Below, piece by piece: positions 1 through 5,060 of a DNA stretch of 5,060 nt. Made by a program: the position numbers and the translations under genes. The notes beneath the pieces are model-generated. The model did not search any database. It saw only the letters and a program-made list of their open reading frames with translations, and was not told the origin of the DNA. This stretch comes from B21-G16 sp003644825 [NCBI: Candidatus Zhuqueibacterota bacterium] (GTDB lineage: Bacteria; SM23-31; B21-G16). The DNA is taken from positions 1-5,060 of the forward strand of contig QNDJ01000167.1 of assembly GCA_003644825.1 (NCBI GenBank), given 5' to 3'. Every line of letters begins with the position of its first letter. Positions within the stretch are counted from its first letter, which is position 1.

Positions 1-94
1 AATTAGATATCTTGACAGGAAAAAATATATTTTATATGCAGTAGTTGTTATGCCCGACCATTTTCATCTTATTATTCAGCCCGTTGAGAAAGAA

Positions 95-97
95 TAA
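95..97 (+). other. In-frame TAA stop inside the RAYT reading frame
   Basis: The codons before it read QPVEKE and the codons after it read DTYYSLSEIMHSIKSY, all in one frame and all matching the usual order of RAYT sequence. One base change would restore a sense codon (for example CAA, AAA or GAA). The stop separates the HUH motif from the tyrosine-bearing half, so no full active site can be made without readthrough. Confidence 0.85.
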
Positions 98-124
98 GAT
101 ACTTATTATTCACTTTCCGAAATT

Positions 125-2002
125 ATGCATAGTATTAAAAGTTATACAGCCCATAAAATCAGTAGGTCAACCGTCTCGGTTGACAACAACCAAACGGGTT
201 CAACCGTCTCGGTTGACAACTCGGTTGACAGAGACCAAATCAGTAGGTTAACCGTCCCGGTTGACAATAATAAGACAAACAAAATGTCAATCGACAGGCA
301 AATATGGCAACATGAAAACTTTGACAGAATTATAAGGAATGAGGAAGAATTTTTTGAGAAAATGAATTACATATTGAATAACCCTGTTAAATCGGGGCTT
401 GTTGATAAACCGGGCAAATACAAATGGTTGTATTATATTGGTGGTAAAATGGAAGATGGGGCAACAATAATTGTTGATGATAAGAAGAAAAGCGAGGACG
501 CTTGTCCTACTATCCATTTTAATGACACGGATTATGCAAAAGCTATGGTAAGTTATTTGGCTTTTATTGTAAGTAGAATTCCAGATGTAAATTCTAATTT
601 ATGTCACTGGAATAGTATTTGGGAAATAATATCTAACACTTTTGCTCGTCAAGCCCTTCCTATGAACTGGGATTTTATTGAGAATAATGTTTTTGCTCAA
701 AAGGGGTATAGTTTTTATAATATATTAAAATCAATATTGAGTATTTTTAAAACAATTAATATAGATAATAATTCTAAAAAAAATGTATTACAATATTCAG
801 CTTCTAATCTTTCATACGCAGATAACTATTTTGATGCGGTCTTTACGGACCCGCCTTATTATGATAATGTTCCATATTCATATCTTTCAGATTTTTTCTA
901 TGTATGGTTAAAAAGGACAGTTGGTGATTTATATCCGGAATTATTCTCAACGCCTCTTACTCCGAAGAGTAAAGAGATAGTTGCATACACAAATAACAGA
1001 AGCTGGGAAGAAGCAAAGGCACTATTTGAGGAAAACCTGAAAAAAGCCTTTCAGGAGATTTACAGGGTTCTTAAACCGGATGGTATTGCAACAATTGTTT
1101 ATACTCACAAATCTACTTCAGGCTGGGAGACATTGATAAATTCTCTTTTAGATTCGGGATTGGTTGTAACGGCATCCTGGCCTGTTGATACAGAGATGAG
1201 AGCAAGGCTGAGGGCAAGAGAATCTGCAGCACTGGCATCATCAATATATTTTGTAACCCGTAAAATAAAAAGAAATGAAACAGGATGGTATAATAAAGTA
1301 AAAGAGGAGATAAAAAAACATATTTATCAAAAACTTGAACGATTGTGGCAGGAAGGTATCTCAGGAGCGGATTATTTTATTGCAGCCATAGGGTTATCTA
1401 TTGAGGTTTTTGGTAAATATGAAAAGGTTATGGATTATGAAGGAAATATAATAAGAGCAGATAAACTGCTGGATTTTGTTAGAGAGATAGTTACTGATTA
1501 TGCAGTAAGGCAGATTTTACATAACGGAATTGCTGGGGAACTTTCGCCCTTAACGAGGTTTTATTTACTCTGGAGATGGACATATAAAGAAGCAAAAGTT
1601 CATTTTGATGATGCAAGAAAACTTGCCCAGTCAACAGGTATAGACCTTGCAAAGGAGTGGAATAAAGGGTTTATAAGGAAAGAAAAAGAGTTCATAAAGG
1701 TTCTTGGTCCCCAGGAAAGAAGACTGAAAGAGCTTGAGGAATCAAACGAACTTATAGATGTTCTCCACAGGGTTTTAATCTTATGGAAGGAAGGTAAAAG
1801 AGAAGAAATGAAAAAAATACTTGCTACAACTGAATATGGCAATAAGGATTCCTTTTACAGGGTCGCTCAGGCAGTATCTGAAACGTTACTCATGGATAGT
1901 GGTGAGAAAAGACTTATTGATGGATTTCTTTCTGGAAAAGAAAAATTATTAGATGAAATAAAAAATAAGGATAAACAAGAAGAAATTTTTAAAAAAAATT
2001 GA
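125..2002 (+). CDS. Fused reading frame: RAYT C-terminal part joined to the C-terminal half of a DUF1156-type DNA methylase (probable pseudogene)
   Basis: The frame gives 625 residues from the ATG at 125, but residues 1-105 are the downstream part of the broken RAYT. Methylase similarity starts at about residue 134 (DTDYAKAMVSYL). It continues through NTFARQALPMNWDF (171-184) and the catalytic motif IV TDPPYYD (241-247). After YSYLSDFFYVWLKR and RVLKPDG (314-320) comes the RLRARESAALASSIYFV block (361-377). Residues 385-625 are a helical C-terminal region. This is the usual order of the C-terminal half of DUF1156-associated methylases, which transfer methyl from SAM to adenine N6 or cytosine N4. 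The family is normally about 900 residues or more. The DUF1156 domain (EK...GHPS, WWARRPL) and the SAM-binding FxGxG motif I are missing and appear in no frame upstream. Without motif I the product should not bind SAM alone; complementation by a separate N-terminal piece is conceivable. No convincing Shine-Dalgarno precedes 125. An internal start such as the ATG at 449 is possible. The DUF499 partner follows after 40 bases. Homology is firm; function is doubtful. Confidence 0.85.
   Translation: MHSIKSYTAHKISRSTVSVDNNQTGSTVSVDNSVDRDQISRLTVPVDNNKTNKMSIDRQIWQHENFDRIIRNEEEFFEKMNYILNNPVKSGLVDKPGKYKWLYYIGGKMEDGATIIVDDKKKSEDACPTIHFNDTDYAKAMVSYLAFIVSRIPDVNSNLCHWNSIWEIISNTFARQALPMNWDFIENNVFAQKGYSFYNILKSILSIFKTINIDNNSKKNVLQYSASNLSYADNYFDAVFTDPPYYDNVPYSYLSDFFYVWLKRTVGDLYPELFSTPLTPKSKEIVAYTNNRSWEEAKALFEENLKKAFQEIYRVLKPDGIATIVYTHKSTSGWETLINSLLDSGLVVTASWPVDTEMRARLRARESAALASSIYFVTRKIKRNETGWYNKVKEEIKKHIYQKLERLWQEGISGADYFIAAIGLSIEVFGKYEKVMDYEGNIIRADKLLDFVREIVTDYAVRQILHNGIAGELSPLTRFYLLWRWTYKEAKVHFDDARKLAQSTGIDLAKEWNKGFIRKEKEFIKVLGPQERRLKELEESNELIDVLHRVLILWKEGKREEMKKILATTEYGNKDSFYRVAQAVSETLLMDSGEKRLIDGFLSGKEKLLDEIKNKDKQEEIFKKN
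166..184 (+). repeat. Palindrome copy 1 (8-bp stem, 3-base loop)
   Basis: GTCAACCG (166-173), loop TCT, CGGTTGAC (177-184): a perfect 8-bp inverted repeat, able to form a hairpin in single-stranded DNA or RNA. Confidence 0.9.
200..216 (+). repeat. Palindrome copy 2 (7-bp stem, 3-base loop)
   Basis: TCAACCG (200-206), loop TCT, CGGTTGA (210-216): perfect over 7 bp. The core and loop are identical to copy 1. The outermost pair is lost because 199 is T instead of G. Confidence 0.9.
222..229 (+). repeat. Right half-copy of the palindrome
   Basis: CGGTTGAC repeats the right arm of copies 1 to 3 immediately after copy 2, without its left arm. It looks like a partial duplication or a remnant. Together with 210-217 it gives two right arms 12 bases apart, so the left arm of copy 2 has two possible pairing partners. 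Confidence 0.8.
247..265 (+). repeat. Palindrome copy 3 (8-bp stem with one G-T wobble)
   Basis: GTTAACCG (247-254), loop TCC, CGGTTGAC (258-265). The C-to-T change at 249 relative to copy 1 turns a C-G pair into a T-G pair that RNA would still tolerate. The loop changes from TCT to TCC. Confidence 0.85.
495..508 (+). repeat. Short palindrome near the RAYT/methylase junction
   Basis: AGGAC (495-499), loop GCTT, GTCCT (504-508). In frame it encodes the EDACPT motif. It lies between the last recognisable RAYT sequence and the first recognisable methylase sequence (from about 524), so it may mark the 3' edge of the RAYT element. The stem is only 5 bp and could occur by chance. Confidence 0.5.
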
Positions 2003-2032
2003 TATGAAATTCTTATTTTTAATTTAAAAAGC

Positions 2033-2038
2033 AGGTGA
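2033..2038 (+). promoter_or_regulatory. Ribosome binding site of the DUF499 gene
   Basis: AGGTGA lies 4 bases before the ATG at 2043 and supports that start. The protein from this ATG also begins with the expected family N-terminus (IPHKDILEGKLTMDIFAADL). Confidence 0.8.
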
Positions 2039-2042
2039 AAAA

Positions 2043-4676
2043 ATGAAGCCATTTTCAACTATAGCTATACCGCATAAAGATATACTTGAGGGCAAGCTAA
2101 CTATGGATATTTTTGCAGCGGACCTCTGGGAAGTGTTTAAAGATAGAGCGCCAGATGAGTATCAGGACTCTACCATCTTTTTCAGAAAAACATACGAAAC
2201 AAAAGGACTGATAAATCTTTTAGATATTACCGAAAAAAGGATTAAAGGTGAAGGTGGAGACCCGATTATTCAGCTTCAGACCCCATTTGGTGGTGGAAAG
2301 ACCCATTCTTTAATCGCTTTATATCACAAGGCAAAACTCTGGAAAGCTAAAACAGTAGTTATTGATGGAACTTCACTTGACCCAAGAGAGATTACCATCT
2401 GGGAAGAAATGGAAAATCAACTTACTGGAAATATAGAAACCTTAAAGGGTAGAACTTCGCCCGGAAGAGATAAGTTAAGGAGACTTTTTTACTCTCACCA
2501 GCCTCTTATAATTATGTTAGATGAAATACTTGAATATACAACTAAAGCCTCAAGTATAAAGGTTGGTGATTCAAATTTAGCTTCTCAGGTGCTTGCATTT
2601 GTTCAGGAACTTACAGGCACAATAAAAACACTTGATAAGTCCTTTTTAATTCTTACATTACCATCCAGTGTGATTGAGCATTATGATGAAAATGCGGAAA
2701 GGCTCTTTCAACAGTTGCAAAATATTACCGGAAGAATGGAAAGGGTTTACACACCGGTTTATGATGAAGAGATTAGCAGTATTATTAGAAAAAGACTTTT
2801 CGGCAGTATTAAAGAAGAAGAGGCAAGAAAGGTTATAGAAGAGTTCCTGGATTATGCTGAAAGAGAGGGAATATTTCCTGAAGGGGTGGAAAAATCAAGC
2901 TACAGGGAAAGATTTATAAAGAGTTATCCTTTTCAACCCGAGGTTGTAGATGTTTTGTATAAACGATGGGGAAGTTATCCCACTTTTCAAAGGACAAGGG
3001 GTGTTCTCAGGTTGCTTTCTCTGGTTGTGTATTCATTAAAAGATACTCAAAGACCATACATAAGATTGGCTGATTTTGACCTGAAAAATGATGATATTAA
3101 AAGAGAATTGATAAAACATATTGGTTCTGAATTTGATAGCATTATTGCTCAGGATTTAATTTCTGAAGAATCTGGTGCAAAAAAGGTGGATAAAGAACTT
3201 GGAGATGCATATTCGTCCTATTCATTTGGTAGTGCTGCAGCAACTACTATTTTTCTTTATTCATTTTCTGGTGGACCCGAGCGGGGTGCTACTATTAGTG
3301 AAGTTAAGCTTTCTTCTGTTGATGTTTCTGCACCAAGCAGTATAGTGGTAGAGGCAGTTTCCAAGTTAAAAGAAAATCTTTTCTATATTTCAGATGAAGG
3401 ATTGTTCTTCACAAATCAGCCTAATCTAAATCGTATACTTTTAACTAAAATGCAGGGTATAGATAGTAAGATGCTTGAAGATGAAGAGAAAAATCTTTTA
3501 ACTGAAAGCATTAAAAAAGACCAGTTTGAAATATTCCTGTGGCCCAGTAACTCCAAGGATGTTGCTGATACGAGAAGATTGAAATTAGTTATTCTGAGAA
3601 AAAATGATAGATGTAAAGAGTTCCTTGAAGAATGTGGTGAGCGGCCAAGGGTCTATCGAAATTCTATTATATTTCTTTGCCCTATGGAATCAGATAGAAT
3701 AAATTTTGAGAGTTTTTTGAAGAAGAAACTTGCTTGGCAACTTATAGAAAATGATAAAACTCTTCAAATTACCGATGAACAAAAAAAGGAAATAAAGGAT
3801 AGAATAAGAAGAACAAGGATGGAATCCAGAGACCGTATAAGAACTCTTTATCGAACTGTTTTTCTTCCATCAAAGGATGAATTTAAAGAGGTTGATTTAG
3901 GAATCCCCACTTATGGTGCAGAAGTTACAATAGATAAAGAAATTTATGAAAGATTGAGAAATGAAGGTGAAATCCTTGAAAGACTCAGCCCCTTATCCCT
4001 CAGGGAAAAATATCTTATAAGTAATAATTATGTTCAAACAAAAAATATTCTTGAATCTTTCTTTAAAACCCCAGGAGAAATAAGGATTATTTCGGATGAT
4101 ATACTTAAAAATTGTATAAAAGAAGGCGTTAAGCAAGGATTATTTGGTGTTGGGCGTATAGAGGATGAAAAAACTATTTGTTCTCATTTTAGAGAAGAAT
4201 TTTTTCCTGAGATAGTGGATAAGGAAATTGTAATCAAAAAAGAACTTTGTTTGACTGAGTCAGTAGTAGGAAAAATTTCTGATGAGAAAATTGAAAGTTA
4301 TATTGAAAAAATCAAAGAATGTGATAGTAATAAAGATATAGATAAGGCAAAGGAAGAAATCGAACAGAACGTTTTATCAATAGAACAACAAACAAAAATT
4401 GAAAGTATTGTCAGGAAAAAAAAGGAAGAACTGGAAGGCGTTATTGATAGAACTAAAAAATATCGTAATATTGAAATTAGATTGAATGTTCCTTCAGGTA
4501 AATTATCGGATATTGCGAGGATGATTCCTTACATTAAAAGTCAGTTTAATAATGTAGAAATAAAAGTAGAAATATCTGCCCGGGATGGTGAAATTTCAGT
4601 TTCGGACTATGAAGATAAAATTGAAGAGACAATCAGTCAGTCGGGTGCTAATGTTGAAAAAAAGTATTTAGAATGA
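2043..4676 (+). CDS. DUF499-family P-loop ATPase, putative antiphage defence component
   Basis: An 877-residue protein of the DUF499 family, probably cytoplasmic: no signal peptide or membrane segment is visible. The N-terminus has the family signature PHKDILEGKLTMDIFAADLW (10-29) and then FFRKTYETKGLINLL (46-60). Walker A is TPFGGGKTH (80-88), with Lys86 and Thr87. Walker B is LIIMLDEILEY (155-165), with Asp160 and Glu161 as metal-binding and catalytic residues. A sensor-1-like strand FLILTLPSS is at 201-209. YPTFQRTRGVLRLLS (312-326) could supply arginine-finger or sensor-2 residues. Residues 740-805 are strongly charged and probably coiled-coil, followed by an alpha/beta tail to the stop. 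Length and termini suggest an intact gene. The family pairs with DUF1156 methylases in defence islands, and the truncated partner lies 40 bases upstream in the same orientation, so they were probably cotranscribed. The ATPase probably drives conformational or DNA-associated work for the methylase system; its exact role is not known to me. The family call is secure; the defence role comes from context. Confidence 0.92.
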   Translation: MKPFSTIAIPHKDILEGKLTMDIFAADLWEVFKDRAPDEYQDSTIFFRKTYETKGLINLLDITEKRIKGEGGDPIIQLQTPFGGGKTHSLIALYHKAKLWKAKTVVIDGTSLDPREITIWEEMENQLTGNIETLKGRTSPGRDKLRRLFYSHQPLIIMLDEILEYTTKASSIKVGDSNLASQVLAFVQELTGTIKTLDKSFLILTLPSSVIEHYDENAERLFQQLQNITGRMERVYTPVYDEEISSIIRKRLFGSIKEEEARKVIEEFLDYAEREGIFPEGVEKSSYRERFIKSYPFQPEVVDVLYKRWGSYPTFQRTRGVLRLLSLVVYSLKDTQRPYIRLADFDLKNDDIKRELIKHIGSEFDSIIAQDLISEESGAKKVDKELGDAYSSYSFGSAAATTIFLYSFSGGPERGATISEVKLSSVDVSAPSSIVVEAVSKLKENLFYISDEGLFFTNQPNLNRILLTKMQGIDSKMLEDEEKNLLTESIKKDQFEIFLWPSNSKDVADTRRLKLVILRKNDRCKEFLEECGERPRVYRNSIIFLCPMESDRINFESFLKKKLAWQLIENDKTLQITDEQKKEIKDRIRRTRMESRDRIRTLYRTVFLPSKDEFKEVDLGIPTYGAEVTIDKEIYERLRNEGEILERLSPLSLREKYLISNNYVQTKNILESFFKTPGEIRIISDDILKNCIKEGVKQGLFGVGRIEDEKTICSHFREEFFPEIVDKEIVIKKELCLTESVVGKISDEKIESYIEKIKECDSNKDIDKAKEEIEQNVLSIEQQTKIESIVRKKKEELEGVIDRTKKYRNIEIRLNVPSGKLSDIARMIPYIKSQFNNVEIKVEISARDGEISVSDYEDKIEETISQSGANVEKKYLE

Positions 4677-4696
4677 CATTTCCCTAATATAATCAG

Positions 4697-5060
4697 TTAT
4701 TCAGAAGTGAAAGAGAAGTTGTGAGTTTTTGTGGTACCGCCCATAATTGTGCCACGAAAATGTTCTGACCAGTATCCTTTAATGGGGTGTTTTGCTCTGA
4801 CCCTGTAATCGTACCGGTCGTTAACCTGTTTTCTGGAGAAACTGTAATATCCGTTATTATCTGTTCTTATTATTTGGGAAGCAGTCCATACAAGTTCAGT
4901 TCCTATTGTACTTCCTCTAACTACCGCAAATCCATATTCAACTTCTGCACCGGCGTAAGGCTGGTTATCCAGGTAGACTGTTCCTTCCACTTTACATAAG
5001 CCGTAGGTTTCATTTGTTCCACTTTTTTTGCAAAATAAAAACAGAGCTACTATGATAATT
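4697..5060 (-). CDS. Predicted lipoprotein with carboxypeptidase-regulatory-like beta-sandwich, 5'-partial
   Basis: The frame is open from the stop at 4697-4699 (TAA on the - strand) to the window edge, giving 120 residues with the start outside. A GTG at 4990 would give a 97-residue protein but has no Shine-Dalgarno and would cut into a continuous protein. Upstream of it the frame reads IIIVALFLFC then KKSGTNETYGLCKVEG. This is a hydrophobic run ending in Cys (5030-5032), followed by a polar linker, as in a type II signal peptide. The lipobox is imperfect because Phe, not Gly, Ala or Ser, precedes the Cys. The mature part (GTVYLDNQPYAGAEVEYGF, then TDNNGYYSFS and YRVRAKHP) has the pattern of a transthyretin-like or carboxypeptidase-regulatory beta-sandwich: short strands, a D-N-N-G turn and a Y-R-V-R-A strand. 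Such domains are structural modules on surface or periplasmic proteins. The gene converges on the DUF499 gene across 20 bases and is probably unrelated to it. The coding call is good; the lipoprotein call is moderate. Confidence 0.75.
   Translation of the reverse strand, partial: IIIVALFLFCKKSGTNETYGLCKVEGTVYLDNQPYAGAEVEYGFAVVRGSTIGTELVWTASQIIRTDNNGYYSFSRKQVNDRYDYRVRAKHPIKGYWSEHFRGTIMGGTTKTHNFSFTSE

Larger units (their letters stand above)
156..267 (+). repeat. Cluster of palindromic elements inside the RAYT reading frame, with a 31-base direct repeat
   Basis: Three copies of a short hairpin with core CAACCGTCTCGGTTGAC, plus one right half-copy, lie between the RAYT blocks ending AHKI and starting DRQIWQ. 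The hairpins are spaced 33 and 48 bases apart (11 and 16 codons), so each is read in the same frame and gives the peptide motif TV(S/P)VDN (residues 16-21, 27-32 and 43-48 counted from the ATG at 125). The first and last copies belong to a 31-base direct repeat, 156-186 and 237-267, which is 81 bases apart and differs only at 168/249 (C/T) and 176/257 (T/C). The ordinary family sequence runs almost directly from one flank to the other, so about 40 codons look inserted. The repeat is seen directly; its origin as a mobile palindrome or a REP-like RAYT substrate is inference. Confidence 0.85.
2..511 (+). pseudogene. REP-associated tyrosine transposase (RAYT, Y1/HUH family), 5'-partial and interrupted by a stop codon
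   Basis: RAYTs are HUH single-strand nucleases that cleave and rejoin DNA at REP-type hairpins. The frame starting at base 2 is open from the window edge and reads IRYLDRKKYILYAVVVMPDH then FHLIIQP. The H-F-H at 59-67 is the metal-binding HUH motif in its usual VMPDHFHL setting. A TAA at 95-97 interrupts it. The same frame resumes with YYSLSEIMHSIKSYTAHKI, the expected next block of the family, so this is a nonsense mutation and not a gene boundary. After a palindrome-rich insert (about 162-285) the family sequence returns as IWQHENFDRIIRNEE and NYILNNPVKSGLV (about 302-403). The Tyr codon at 368-370 in this second block is the likely nucleophile, by analogy with the family. The family sequence fades after YKWLYY (about 436). 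A short tail ending in EDACPT (494-511) may be the true 3' end. The N-terminus lies outside the window. The family call is firm; the 3' boundary is uncertain. Confidence 0.85.

Noticed and set aside
45-251. 68-residue + strand reading frame
   Set aside because: It overlaps the RAYT in another frame, and its QPSRLTT repeats are simply the palindromes read in a second frame.
166-265. Possible short CRISPR array (three hairpin repeats separated by unique sequence)
   Set aside because: The repeats are only 17-19 bases, the gaps are short and uneven (15 and 30 bases, the second holding a half-copy), and all copies lie in frame within a transposase coding sequence.
180-266. Four TTGACA hexamers (180, 213, 225, 261) as -35 promoter boxes
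   Set aside because: They are the right arms of the palindrome. None has a TATAAT-like box at 16-18 bases downstream.
321-336. TTGACA followed by TATAAG as a promoter for a truncated methylase
   Set aside because: The two boxes are only 4 bases apart, and the sequence encodes the conserved FDRIIR block of the RAYT.
287-517. 76-residue - strand reading frame
   Set aside because: It is antisense to recognisable RAYT sequence and has no family resemblance of its own.
2003-2042. Separate promoter or terminator between the methylase and DUF499 genes
   Set aside because: The gap is only 40 AT-rich bases with a Shine-Dalgarno. No stem-loop or paired promoter boxes were seen, so cotranscription is simpler.
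1600-2058. Two - strand reading frames (80 and 63 residues) antisense to the methylase end
   Set aside because: They are Ser/Phe-rich, as expected from the antisense of Lys/Glu-rich coding sequence, and they overlap a well-supported gene.
4677-4696. Bidirectional terminator between the convergent genes
   Set aside because: The 20-base gap and its flanks show no GC-rich stem followed by a T-run.
4787-4999. 70-residue + strand reading frame
   Set aside because: It is antisense to the beta-sandwich protein, which has a recognisable domain pattern. No Shine-Dalgarno was seen.

Overview
The window is AT-rich bacterial DNA. It holds two co-directional genes on the + strand and the 3' part of a third gene converging on them from the - strand. 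The lineage cannot be fixed from the sequence. The - strand gene looks like a secreted lipoprotein, and the + strand pair belongs to families (DUF1156 DNA methylase, DUF499 ATPase) that I recall from thermophilic bacteria, archaea and uncultured phyla. A bacterium with an envelope-exported lipoproteome is the most that can be said.

Layout. Positions 1 to about 511 are the remains of a REP-associated tyrosine transposase (RAYT, Y1/HUH superfamily). Its HUH motif (P-D-H-F-H) lies at 53-67. An in-frame TAA at 95-97 cuts it, and the same frame then continues with the rest of the family sequence. Its middle carries a cluster of in-frame palindromes (166-265). A further small palindrome (495-508) lies near the point where transposase sequence gives way to methylase sequence. 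From about 520 to 2002 the same frame encodes the C-terminal half of a DUF1156-type adenine/cytosine-N4 DNA methylase, with the TDPPYYD catalytic motif. The N-terminal half, which should carry DUF1156 and the SAM-binding motif I, is not in the window. Positions 2043-4676 encode an apparently intact DUF499 P-loop ATPase with a good Shine-Dalgarno, 40 bases downstream of the methylase stop. After a 20-base gap, 4697-5060 (- strand) is the C-terminal part of a predicted lipoprotein with a carboxypeptidase-regulatory-like beta-sandwich. It runs off the window edge.

Interpretation. DUF1156 methylase and DUF499 ATPase are a recurrent gene pair in putative antiphage defence loci (established association, quoted from memory). 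Here the ATPase looks intact, but the methylase is broken and joined in frame to a decayed RAYT. Either the RAYT inserted into the methylase gene and the 5' half lies just upstream of the window, or a deletion removed that half. The most noteworthy points are this in-frame transposase-methylase junction and the palindromic elements placed inside the transposase reading frame, which resemble in principle the protein-coding palindromic elements of Rickettsia or the REP substrates of RAYTs.
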